DNA of 64,000 bases, taken from Meloidogyne chitwoodi (taxonomy: Eukaryota > Nematoda > Chromadorea > Rhabditida > Meloidogynidae). This document shows positions 1 through 10,264 of this stretch, piece by piece. The notes under the pieces were generated by a model, which was not told the origin of the DNA, did no database searches, and was given only the letters and a program-made list of their open reading frames with translations. The position numbers and the translations under genes were made by a program. How positions within the stretch are numbered: position 1 is the first letter of the stretch; each line of letters opens with the position of its first letter. The stretch lies in NCBI GenBank assembly GCA_015183035.1, contig JACZZP010000002.1, positions 1-64,000 on the forward strand, written 5' to 3'.

Positions 1-994
1 AAAAAAAAATTATTTATTTATTTTTTTTTAAAAAAAATTGGGCTAAAATTTTAATATTTTGGCCCATAACTTTTTTCATTTTTATTTTTTTTTAATAATT
101 TTTTTTTCAGAATACACGACTTGACAAGTCGTGATTTTTTAAAAAAAAAAATCAAGAATAAACTTGATAAAAAAAAATTATTTATTTATTTTTTTTTAAA
201 AAAAATTGGGCTAAAATTTTAATATTTTGGCCCATAACTTTTTTCATTTTTATTTTTTTTTAATAATTTTTTTTTCAGAATACACGACTTGACAAGTCGT
301 GATTTTTTAAAAAAAAAAATCAAGAATAAACTTGATAAAAAAAATTATTTATTTATTTTTTTTTAAAAAAAATTGGGCTAAAATTTTAATATTTTGGCCC
401 ATAACTTTTTTCATTTTTATTTTTTTTTAATAATTTTTTTTTCAGAATACACGACTTGACAAGTCGTGATTTTTTAAAAAAAAAAAATCAAGAATAAACT
501 TGATAAAAAAAATTATTTATTTATTTTTTTTTAAAAAAAATTGGGCTAAAATTTTAATATTTTGGCCCATAACTTTTTTCATTTTTATTTTTTTTTAATA
601 ATTTTTTTTTCAGAATACACGACTTGACAAGTCGTGATTTTTTAAAAAAAAAAATCAAGAATAAACTTGATAAAAAAAATTATTTATTTATTTTTTTTTT
701 AAAAAAAATTGGGCTAAAATTTTAATATTTTGGCCCATAACTTTTTTCATTTTTATTTTTTTTTAATAATTTTTTTTTCAGATTACACGACTTGACAAGT
801 CGTGATTTTTTAAAAAAAAAAATCAAGAATAAACTTGATAAAAAAAATTATTTATTTATTTTTTTTTAAAAAAAATTGGGCTAAAATTTTAATATTTTGG
901 CCCATAACTTTTTTCATTTTTATTTTTTTTTAATAATTTTTTTTTCAGATTACACGACTTGACAAGTCGTGATTTTTTAAAAAAAAAAATCAAG
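1..994. repeat. AT-rich satellite, about six 167/168-bp tandem units
   Basis: The palindrome CACGACTTGACAAGTCGTG recurs with its first base at 115, 283, 450, 618, 786 and 953, giving periods of 168, 167, 168, 168 and 167. Units are nearly identical; the main differences are homopolymer length and one A/T change after TTTCAG in the last two units. Each unit contains three dyads: an imperfect GGGC...GCCC arm pair (40-65 in unit one), the 9-bp-arm palindrome (115-133) and ATCAAG-6 nt-CTTGAT (151-168). The array runs off the left edge, so its length is unknown. Confidence 0.97.
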
Positions 995-1068
995 ACCATG
1001 AATGGGATTCGAACCTCGCCCACTTTTTCATAAACCCAAACATTGACCACTAGACCAAAGCAGGCGCG
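993..1068 (-). pseudogene. tRNA-like sequence with intact Pol III A and B boxes
   Basis: Read on the minus strand it contains TGGTCTAGTGG (1047-1057), matching the A-box/D-arm consensus, and GGTTCGAATCC (1005-1015), a perfect B box/T loop. A run of eleven T residues follows directly downstream inside the satellite and would act as a Pol III terminator. The two ends do not pair as a seven-base acceptor stem and the T stem has mismatches, so I do not see a working cloverleaf. It is best described as a tRNA pseudogene or the head of a tRNA-derived SINE. Confidence 0.6.
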
Positions 1069-1520
1069 AAAAAACAAACCTAATTTCCTCATATTTGTTG
1101 AATAAAAACTTTGTTTTCAATTTATAAAAAATAAAATGGGAAGATTGAAAAAAGGGGAACCACCCAGCCTTGGAATTACCAAATTCCCTATTTTTTCAAT
1201 AAATATTTGAGAGGCGTCCTTTTTGACGTTTGTGTTTTACATATTTCCGGTACTGAGACCAATTTTATTGAATTTTTCTATTAATAAATTTTAGAATTTT
1301 CCTTTCATCCTTTCATTTTTCTTTACCAACATGTTTCCCCCTGTTCTTTTATAGACATTTTTGGCTGAGGAAAATTCCCATCCTTTAATACAACAACAGA
1401 GGCTAATTTTTTCTTTTAAACCTCATAGAGATTAAAATAATAATAAATATAAAAAAATTAAATAATAATAAATAAATATTTATTAAAATCGAAATAACTT
1501 TTTTTATTAATTTTTTTAGA

Positions 1521-2097
1521 ATGGCACAAGTAATAATTAACTCTAAAGGGACAGAAACAATTAAATTTGAAGGCAATTTATTTTATAAAAAAAGATTTCT
1601 GAAAAAAAAACAAATGTCAATGTGGAGCAGTAAAAATACGGACTTGAAAATTTTCACCAAATTAATAAATGGCAGAACAACAATAATTGAAGAAGTAATT
1701 TTTTAATATTTAAAAATATTATTTTAAATTAATTTACATTTTTTAATATAAAAAATGTAAATTTTTTAAGGAAAATAAAGTAGAAGAAAATGAGGAAAAT
1801 AATGTGGAAGAAGAAGAAGAAAATGAAGATTTTACTAGAATGGCAGTTATTCCCAATAATAAATTTTTTTCTTTAATCCAAAAATTAAAAATTCAAGTAA
1901 ATTTATTTAAAAAATTTTAAATTTTTTAAATAAATTTAGGAAAAAATTATTGAACATTTAAAACAAAAAAATTCAAATAAAAAAAAAGAATTGTATCAAC
2001 TAAAGAAGAAATTAGAAAGTGAGTAATAAATTTTTAAAATAAATTAAAAAAAAAATAAATTGTTTCAGAAAAAGTTAAAGAAAAAAAAGAAAATAAT
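1521..2097 (+). CDS. Hypothetical 135-aa protein with coiled-coil tail
   Basis: Not recognised with confidence. Four exons fit: 1521-1694, 1771-1896, 1940-2018 and 2069-2097. Introns are GT-AG with TTTAAG, TTTAG and TTTCAG acceptors, and the sum of 408 nt is in frame. The N-terminal 58 residues have a spaced F-Y...W pattern that loosely recalls a FLYWCH-type zinc finger without its Cys/His ligands. The middle is acidic (a Glu/Asn run) and the last 40 residues are Lys/Glu-rich heptads. The intron signals and open frame support a gene, but composition is biased and no family match is certain. It could be a decayed member of an expanded nematode family. Confidence 0.4.
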
Positions 2098-2816
2098 AAA
2101 TTAACATTAAAAAAATAATTAATTTAAAAAAGAAAATTAATAAATAATTCAATATTTTTATTATAAAAAAATATTTTTTATAGACAGACATTAAAATAGA
2201 ATAAATAAGAATAAAAATTATAAAATAATAACATTTATTATTAAAATAAATTAATTTTAGTTAAAAGATTAATCTCTTTTTCTAAAAAGAAAAAATTAAT
2301 TATATTAAAATTAAAAAATAAAAAAGCTAACACTGTAAATTAAAAATTTCATAATTTTTGTTTAATATTTTATTAAAAGTAAAAAAATTTAAAAAAGTTT
2401 GCTTAATATAAATTATTTAAATAAAATTTTATTAAAAAAAATACTCTTTTTTTAATTTTAAAAATAAATGAAAATAATTAAAAGAGAAAAAGGTAAATAT
2501 GTAAATGAAATAATTAATATTAAGTAAAAAAAGTGAAATATTGATTAATGACAAAATAATAAAAAATATTTTTTGTAAAATAAAAGAGAAAATTTAAAAA
2601 ATAATTTTAAAAAAATAATTTTAAATAAAAAATTTTAATTTACAGATGAAAAGCAATTAAAGGAGAAGGTTTTATTTTATATTTAATTTTTTAAATTTTA
2701 ATATTAAAAAAATTTTATTTTGAAGTTAGGTGAGTTTGGTATATTTTAAAATAAAATTGTAATTAATTAAAAAAGCTTTTTTAACAATTATAAAAATTTT
2801 CCACCATTTGAAACAG
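2098..2816. other. AT-rich spacer, no supported gene
   Basis: Mostly A/T homopolymer-rich sequence with short Lys/Asn/Ile frames typical of random AT DNA. One 24-nt open segment after a TTTACAG acceptor at about 2645 (frame DEKQLKEK) could be a tiny exon, but nothing links it to the myosin fragment downstream. Confidence 0.5.
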
Positions 2817-3828
2817 GTGAAAGAAGGAAGTGAAAAGTTGAAGGATGCGAACGAGTTGGAAAATCGTTTAAAAGATGTACAAGAACGTTTTTCAAAAATG
2901 CAAGATGCTTATGAACGTTTACAAGCTGAAAAGATAAGTTCGGAAGATAAACTAGCTTTGCTTTCTGAACAAGTACAAGAAGGAGAGGATAAAGCTAAAC
3001 AAGGAATTAAAGATCGACAAAAGGTTTTTTTTTTAATTCTGATATTTTTATTTGTTGTTTTTTAACAGCTTGAAAGGCAATTAAGCGAATTAACTGAACG
3101 TTACGAATCTGAGCGTCGTCTGCGTGAATTCGCCGAAAAAGAAAGGAAAAACATTGCTTCAGGTATTGCTCAACAATCATCAATGTTGGACGAAAAACAT
3201 TCCAAAATTGAATATTTAACTACTGAATTGGGTAAATATGAAGCTGAATTAGTTCAACTACGAAACAAGTTTATTTTATTTAATTAAATGAATTTTTGTT
3301 TATTATTATTTTTTAAATTTTAGGGCAGATGATGACATTGCTACAATTTCTGGACTTCAAAAGCATTCTAGTAAATTGGAATTATTAATAGAAGAGACTA
3401 GAGAAGATATGGAGACGGAAAAGAAACAAAAACTTGCTTTACAAAGTAAAATGAGACAAATTGAACAGGAATTAGCAGGTTTATTTATTAATTTTTAAAT
3501 TATTTTTTTAACAATATTTTTTTTAATAAAAATGTTTAAGTACTTCATAAAAATTTTTTTAAATTTAAATTTAATTTTTTTTTAAAAAGACGTTCAATCA
3601 TTGCAAGAAGAACAAGAAATTGAAAAACATGCAATTTTGAATGAATTAAATTCTGCTCGTTTACAATTAAAAGATTCAAAGAAACGAGTAGATGAAGATG
3701 TTATTGAACAATATGAAGAACAGCGAAAACGTACAGCAAAAGAATTGGAAAGTGTTCTCCAACAACTTGCCGATGCAGAAGCATCACAGAAGAGGGCAGA
3801 AAATTCAAAACTAAAAATGCTGGAGGAG
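2817..3828 (+). pseudogene. Orphan fragment of a non-muscle myosin II heavy-chain tail
   Basis: Four exons (2817-3023, 3069-3268, 3324-3478, 3590-3828) join in one frame with GT-AG introns to give about 267 residues of uninterrupted coiled coil. Motifs such as DRQKLERQLSELTERYESER and repeated ELE/LEE heptads identify the proximal rod of non-muscle myosin II (NMY-1/NMY-2 type). No motor domain, IQ motifs or first Met lie upstream, and no further rod exons follow: after 3828 a donor leads into low-complexity DNA. There are no stops or frameshifts within the exons, so the copy is either recent or still expressed as a small coiled-coil protein. I infer a partial gene duplication. Confidence 0.75.
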
Positions 3829-4607
3829 GTTATTATACATACATATATTAAAAAAAACTACTTTACACACTAAATAAACTGGGAGTAAAGTTAGGGGACA
3901 TAAGAGTTTGTTAGAATTAAAAAATTTAAATAATAAAAAATTTTTTTAATCATTTTTTAATTTAAAAAATGATTTTTTCTAAATTATTTTAAAAAATAAG
4001 ATGGAAAATGACAGAAAAATGTTTTTCAAACATTGTGAAGATAAAAAAAAAAGAATATTGCAATTTAACTGAAAAATATTTGTGAGTTTTTATTTATAAA
4101 AAAATTTAATATAAATAATTATATTAAGAAAAATTAAAGAAGAATTAGAGGGGAAAAATAAGGTTATAGAGAAGTTAAAAAAAGATTTAGAATTTAAAAT
4201 AAATAATTAATCCAGAGCTGCCAGATCTTAGGATTTACCTAGTGGTTTTTTAAGAATTTTTAAAAATATACCAATTATTATTGAAAAATAATTTTTTGAC
4301 AATTAAATCATTAAATTTAAAAATTTTCGCTTGCGGTGATGAAAAGTAAAATAATCACTAACCCAAGTGAAGGTTAATTAATTTTTCCTGCACAAAATTT
4401 TACAATATGATAATTTCCAATTATTGAAATTTTTTGTTAATAGCGGCGAAAAATAAGAAAATTAATAAAAACCTTTTATTAAAATAAAATTTGTATTCTT
4501 TGAGAATTTTTACCCATAAATTTGGATTTTTTTCGATGAAAATGCGAATTTTTTTATCTGGCATCTCTGAATTAAACCTTTTTTGTACCATTTTAAATTG
4601 ACATTTA

Positions 4608-4800
4608 TATATATATTACAAATTTATGTAGAAATTGTCAGTCAAGAACATAGGTAAATAAGATAATTTCTGAAAAATTTTTTTTAATCGAAAAAATATT
4701 TTATAAAAAAATTTTAACTCAAAAACATTGTTCCCATTTGGTACGATTCAAAAAAAATTTTAGTGTATATTCTTGACTGAATATATATAAATTTTGTATC
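4608..4800. repeat. Imperfect ~190-bp inverted repeat (MITE-like)
   Basis: The left end, ACAAATTTATGTAGAAATTG then TCAGTCAAGAA, is mirrored on the right by TTCTTGACTGA followed by an AT run and AAATTTTGTA. Arms of about 30 bp match imperfectly around a middle that contains no frame. Target duplications were not identified. Confidence 0.45.
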
Positions 4801-5442
4801 CGAGTGACTTTTTTAATGTAAAAAATTATTATATACATATATTCTGTTAAAGTCAATTTTACACTCTTGTTTTTAATTATGCCATACAATTCGTCAAAAA
4901 TATATTTACATTATATGTATATATTTGTTTTTGCATAAATTTTAGTTTAAAATAAATAAAGAAATAAATAAATGGGCAATTTATTATCACTGATGAGAAA
5001 AGCCTATTATACATATACAAGTTAATTAACATAGGTTGAAGAGAATGTTTTAAAATTTTTTTGATATAAGATTTTTAAAATATTTATATGTTAAGAAAGG
5101 AATATAAAAACTTTTAAAAAATATTATTACAAATTCTCAGGAAAATTAATTAAAAAATAATAAAAAGAAAAAAAGTAAGGAAAAAATATTAAAAAAAAAT
5201 ATAACTGAACGAAATTTAGGTATAAAATTTAAAAAAATTATTTGAGATAAAAAATATAAAAATTAAATCTACCTTACAACATAAGCATTTAATTATCCAA
5301 ATGATGAACATTTCAACATTTTTTTTAAAATTAAAATTTAAGAAATCGTTGTTAATTAGTAAAGATCATTTTTGATGTTGTTGATTAGACGAATTGTCGA
5401 AATATTATTTAAAAAAAAATTAATTAAAAAATAAATATGAAG

Positions 5443-5483
5443 TGGTGCTTATGTATTAACTGTAAAAAAATACATAAGCACCA
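5443..5483. repeat. Perfect 15-bp-stem hairpin
   Basis: TGGTGCTTATGTATT (5443-5457) and its exact complement AATACATAAGCACCA (5469-5483) flank an 11-nt loop. It is not associated with a gene end. It could be a small fold-back element or a structured RNA; the sequence alone does not decide. Confidence 0.7.
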
Positions 5484-6143
5484 TCAAGAAACCTGACCAT
5501 GTAGATTGAAGATCATCATATAAATTGAAATAATCCGTAGAGAATTGAAAAAAATTCAGAAAAATATAGTTTAATAAATTATTAATTAAATAATAATCAT
5601 TTAAAATTTAAATAGCAGGAAAAAAATATCTAAAAAATTGAAGAAAATTTTATGTAAAAAATTAAATAAATTATAAAAGATTTCCACTGACGCATCTTCC
5701 GGGAGCCGAAAAAAACAAAAAAGGTAGATTATAAATATGCGCGAAAGGTTGTAAAATGTAAGCAAGATTAATAAATTTGAGATGCAATATGTAGATGGAA
5801 TATTGATTTTGCTGTGAGCGTAAGAAAAACGCCGACTGTCAACTGTTGACTAGCCGCAAGTAATCTCTAAGTTCCTCTTTATCTCTAATTCTGTGTTTAT
5901 CATGCTATTTGTTGTAAAAAAATAGCGCCTACATATTCTGGCAAACAACAAAGTGGAAAACGACATTTCGTCAAAACGACAAAATGTTACACATATTTAA
6001 AACATCTCCATTGTAACAAACAACTCTAATTGGTCCCTATAATAATTTACCCAAATAAAATTTAGCTATTGTTTTAGCTAATTTTTCGATCATAAAGGGT
6101 CAAAAAACTCAACAACAACAATAAATAACTTTCTTTAAAAAAG

Positions 6144-6284
6144 GCCGAAAAACATATCAATACAAACATGATGGAAAAGATAGTGAAGCTCTTCGTAAAA
6201 GCAGTATTGAACAAGTCGTGACAATTCGAAAAGAGAAACGTGATGATGTGACTTCAAAGAGGTACAACATTCCAGTTGAAGAGT
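6144..6284 (+). pseudogene. Importin-alpha IBB-domain fragment
   Basis: After an AAAAAAG acceptor the frame reads a basic segment with the importin-beta-binding pattern: R-K-x-Y-x-Y-K-x-x-G-K-D, then LRK, VTIRKEKRD and KRYNIP. This corresponds to the importin-alpha N-terminal region (R...YKN.G.D...RRRR...LRK.KR...KRRN). The frame continues to 6406 but diverges after the IBB segment, and no armadillo repeats follow. There is no upstream Met before an in-frame stop at 6122. I read it as a broken exon of an importin-alpha duplicate. Confidence 0.55.
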
Positions 6285-6757
6285 ATTTTTTAAAAATCAT
6301 TTTAATTGGGCTAGAAGAGATTGTCTTGGTTTGTTACAAGGGTCTAGGATTGTCAAATCCTATCCCAAGAGAAGTCCAGTCTTTTATTATGTATTTAAAT
6401 TGGTAAATAGCAAATTGAAAACTGTTACTCCGTTGAAAAACATTTTGCAATTTATTGCTTCATTTAAAAGATATTAAAAATTGTTAAAATAATGGTTGGA
6501 GAAACACTCTGGGATTTGTTAATTTGGGTAAAATGATTAAGTAAATTAGTTTTGGGCTTTTAAATTTAATAAACAGATTATCAACATTTAAATTGGTCTA
6601 AAAAATCCTAACAAATATTTTAAATCTGTTTACCAAATTATATTATAAATTATAACCGCCATATTCTAATCAACTACATAAAGCAAGCTTAGTAAGAAGG
6701 CAACATATTATCTTAAAAAAATGTAAAATGAAAGAGGTAATCATATGAGCAAGTTTG

Positions 6758-8706
6758 TTATTTGTTTTTAGCCACATCACCCATATATCCAGGATTTTTG
6801 AAAGTTGTTGTTGCTTGTTTGTAAAGAGGATTGTTATTCTAAAAATTTATTCATTAAGTTAACAATTGAAAATGAAATTTAAAAAATTCACCAATTCCCA
6901 GCGAGCATTCAGCTTATCCTGTAAATTTAAGAAAATGAGAAAAATATATCTATAAGTAAAATCGGAATTCCAACCAAACCTAATTCCTTTACCGAATTAG
7001 TCCTTTAACTCAACATTGCGAAGTTAGTCTCCAATTGGAATTTTGCAACTATGCTTCAATTAATATTCAAGTGAATTACCTTTTCAAAATGTGCAAACTC
7101 GCGCCTATCGTAAAGCACAGTAAGGAGTTTCAAAAGAAGAAGTAACAACAATCCAAGTAAAACGATACCAGCAATTACGATCAAAACAATAACAAGTGCA
7201 GGCAAAGGAGCTGGACAATCTTTATGTTCTTGTACCCAAACAGTCTATAATAGTATAATAACATTCCGAATTATAATTTTACAAAGAAACCAAATTATCG
7301 ACTCCATCGTAGTAGTAGAGAAAGTAAAAAGTGCAATCATCAGCTGGATCCACAAACTGACATTCGTTCCAACTATCAGAGTCACTTACATTCAACTGAG
7401 GTAGTTCCTCAACCGGTATTACGACAAAAGGACATTCTGCACATTTTGTCTCGTTGTATGGACCTGTTCCCCACTGCTGGCACATAACACAAGGTTTATA
7501 TTCAACACACTTGCTTGGGCATGTCTAAACATAAAATAACTAAAGAGAAGTTTCATTATTAAACAAACAGGACAAATGTCGCAATATGGTCCTGAGTAGT
7601 CCGTGAAACAATGACATTTTCCGCAGATACAATCACCTTAACAGTAAAATCACCTTTAAATTTTTGATAATTCGAAATCAAATTTATAAGTAACTAAAAT
7701 TTGTCAATATTCCCTAAAACCTATAGCCAAGCTAGTGCTTAATATTTGTAACATTTTTTGAATAAAAACATATTTTCTTAAAAATTTAAATCAATTTTAG
7801 TTTCTTAAGTAAAATATATAACTAACCGTGCCCTCCACACATCTTCCCGTTAGGAGCTATGCATGTTTCTTGTGAGATAGGACACTCACATGCCGGCCCA
7901 GTAAATTCCGGTAAGCATTGACATGTACCGCAGACACAATCACCGTGTCCACCACACAGCAATCTAATTATAATTAATAATATTTAATCATATAAAATTA
8001 CCGATCATGTCGAGGACAATTAAAATTGTCACATTCGCAGAATTGACCAGAAACAATCTCGTCTGGATTAGCTCTCGGGAAACAAGAGCAAACACCGCAT
8101 TTACAAATTCGACGACCGGAACAAACTAGGCTAAAAAGATTTTGCCTTATTCACATTTACACTTATTTTTTAGCACCTGTCATTTGTTACCTTACACTTT
8201 GCCTCTAATGCTATTGCTGACTCACCACCGCTTTCGCATTCGCAATGCGTACCTATTCAAATAATTTAAAGCAATATCTTAATCTATACTTACCAACATA
8301 ACCCTCAGCACACTGACAGATGCCACATACCTGCATCAATCAAGCATTTTTTAAGATAATTCTTCATTTATCACTAACCAAATCACCATGGTAGTTGCAT
8401 TCAGGAGCATTGTGTATTACCTGAAGAAGTAAAGTAAATTTTGACAAATATTATTTTACCTCCCTCTCACAATCACAGTCGCATATCACGTGTACCTCAA
8501 AATAATAAAATTAAAAGATGAATGGAAATATTTCAAAATGTAGAAATATGCACATCAATAAGAAGCACTTCTTCCATTCCTGACGGTCCTACATGCAACT
8601 CAAAATCTCTTTGTGGTAGAGTATGCGCATCTCCGCCTCCATGTGAGTGAGAAGGTGAATGAACATCGCCAGGTGTTGCATGTGGGATCAAACGAAGAAA
8701 AGAAGG
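6758..8706 (-). CDS. pat-3: Integrin beta (PAT-3-like), C-terminal half only
   Basis: Minus-strand exons 8554-8706, 8460-8495, 8379-8420, 8294-8330, 8177-8252, 8002-8130, 7827-7963, 7569-7636, 7291-7524, 7080-7244, 6892-6918 and 6758-6838 join in frame. They encode the end of the hybrid region, the Cys-rich I-EGF repeats (CDCDCE, CGGHGDC), the beta-tail domain, one transmembrane helix and a cytoplasmic tail with [10 protein letters not shown] and two phosphotyrosine-binding motifs, NPLY and NPGY, before the stop. Such a protein pairs with an alpha chain and links matrix to talin. The PSI and ligand-binding I-like domains (about 400 residues) are absent: a MITE starts 5 bp upstream of the first exon's TACAG acceptor, and an HSP70 pseudogene lies beyond it. 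The gene is therefore truncated here, unless distant exons exist outside the region searched. Confidence 0.85.
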
Positions 8707-8711
8707 CTGTA

Positions 8712-9497
8712 CTATAGTATACCGGACGCAAAATTTTGTATCAAAAGACATACCATCGATTCGTCTCGACGAGCTGAGTAGAATGGTACTACTCTCATGA
8801 TGCGGAAATGCCTAAAAGTCGAGATACAAGCCCCTAAAATTCGAAAACCCAAAGGGGGGAGTAAGCACGAATTTGGGAAGTATACGTTGTTTTTTTGTAG
8901 CAGTTCAAGTTACACAAGTGAGGTGTCATTCGAAAGAGCTCGGCGAGTTAAGTCGAACTAGCCCTGAACGAAGTCGGATCAACGATTCTGAGCCGAGATA
9001 CAGACCCCCGAAAATCGAAAAACCATAGGGGGAAGTAAGCTCTACAAAGTGATTACCGCGGCTGCACCTAAATTGATTTTCATTGAATTAATTATTTTGT
9101 TGTAATTTGCGCCGTAGAATAACGCATGTACCAAAAAGCCAACAAGAGATGGGCTCCCAAATCAAGAAGTCATAAAACACTCCCAATAGGTCCATGTTTG
9201 GCGTTGCTTCAAGCAACTTCGATCCGTCATAACTTTGTTAATAATCGTTCAATCAAACTGATTTTGGTTTCATTCGATAGGTCTCGAAGAGACCTATCGA
9301 ATGAGCTATCATACTCCTATTTGAATTTTTACCCTCAAAAAGAGCTTAATCCCCCCTTTGGGTTTTCGAATTTTAGGGGCTTGTATCTCGACTTTTAGGC
9401 ATTTCCGCATCATGAGAGTAGTACCATTCGACTAAGCTCGTCGAGACGAATCGAATGGTGTCTTTTGATACAAAATTTTGCGTCCGGTATACTATAG
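8712..9497. mobile_element. Tc1/mariner-like MITE with ~150-bp terminal inverted repeats
   Basis: The left end CTATAGTATACCGGACGC is matched by the inverted right end GCGTCCGGTATACTATAG, and near-identity continues for about 150 bp on each side, to AACCCAAAGGGGGG. TA lies on both flanks (8710-8711 and 9498-9499), which fits Tc1/mariner integration; because the tip is itself palindromic the exact boundary is ambiguous by a few bases. There is no transposase frame. The internal part (about 9108-9358) recurs at 53552-53815. Confidence 0.85.
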
Positions 9498-9504
9498 TAT
9501 ATCC

Positions 9505-9859
9505 GAAAAGAATCAACAAGTAAATCTCCAGCTCTAAATGTCAACAATGTACGCAAAAGAGGTGAATTGAACAGCAGGATTGTCAAATTTGTGTCCATCT
9601 AATGTTTAGCATCTTTAAATAAAAGGTAAACATTTGTATAAAAAATTTAAAAATAAACCGAAAAACTTGTGATGATTCATCGCACCTTATTTTTAGCCAA
9701 CATCGCCAATCAGACGTTCAGTATCCGAAAACGCCACATAAGGTGAAGTAGTATGATTACCTTGATCGTTGGCAATCATCTCAGCTTAACTATGATGGAA
9801 TACATCAATACAGGATTAAGTTGTTCCAGGTCAATTCCTACTGCGTTTGCTTTCGTCAT
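9505..9859 (-). pseudogene. HSP70 N-terminal pseudogene
   Basis: From ATG at 9859 the minus strand reads MTKANAVGIDL, then after frameshifts [21 protein letters not shown] and, further on, DAK and KFDNPAVQ. These are the ordered landmarks of the HSP70 ATPase domain N-terminus. There are in-frame stops and at least two frameshifts, and the sequence ends abruptly at the MITE. No heat-shock gene copy is intact in this window. The TTTAG that precedes 9545 looks like an acceptor but lies inside this pseudogene. Confidence 0.85.
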
Positions 9860-10264
9860 TATATTTTCTTGTATGCTAAAAGATTTTAATAATTTAAATA
9901 GATTGAGAACAGAAAATAAAAGGAAAGAACATTTGATAAACTAGAATGAATCATAAAACAAATTTTTCTCTCCTTAAAGAAAAACAACAAAAATCAATAT
10001 TGAATAATAAAGTAAACAACGCTTTTGAAAAATATTTGAAAATAACTTAAAAAAGCAACACGAAAAATAGTCATAACCTATAAATCTCAAAATGGTCAAA
10101 AGCGTAAAAAAAGAAAATGACAAAGCACAATTATTCGTGAAAAATGTCTTGAATAAAGAGAATAAAGATAAAAAGGGAAGTTAAAAAATAACACTATTCA
10201 AAATGTAAATATGAAATCAATTCAAAACTTGTTTTATTTGAAACAAACTTCGAGGCTAAAGATA
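9860..10264. other. Spacer between HSP70 pseudogene and COX15 3' end
   Basis: AT-rich with no supported exon. On the minus strand it would hold the COX15 3' UTR. I searched it for the missing integrin N-terminal exons and found none. Confidence 0.5.

Larger units (their letters stand above)
3829..6124. other. Gene-poor AT-rich region with small inverted repeats
   Basis: No convincing exon. A short Lys/Glu-rich frame at about 4139-4210 resembles the coiled-coil tail of the 1.5 kb gene and may be a remnant. Two inverted repeats are listed separately. The stretch 5660-6000 is less AT-rich but has no long frame. Confidence 0.5.

Noticed and set aside
1..994. CRISPR-like or rRNA spacer array
   Set aside because: Units are contiguous and identical without unique spacers, and the setting is a eukaryotic genome; no rRNA sequence is present.
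993..1068. Functional tRNA gene
   Set aside because: A and B boxes are perfect, but the ends do not form a seven-base acceptor stem and the T stem is mismatched.
8707..9493. The 8.7-kb MITE as a self-contained intron (GTATAC donor and TATAG acceptor in its palindromic tips)
   Set aside because: It would splice in frame, but only to HSP70 pseudogene sequence, so there is no host exon to rescue.
9505..9600. Upstream integrin exon after a TTTAG acceptor, with the MITE sitting in a coding exon
   Set aside because: The frame DSFRI joins the integrin exon by chance; the surrounding sequence aligns to HSP70 (KFDNPAVQ), so it is part of that pseudogene.
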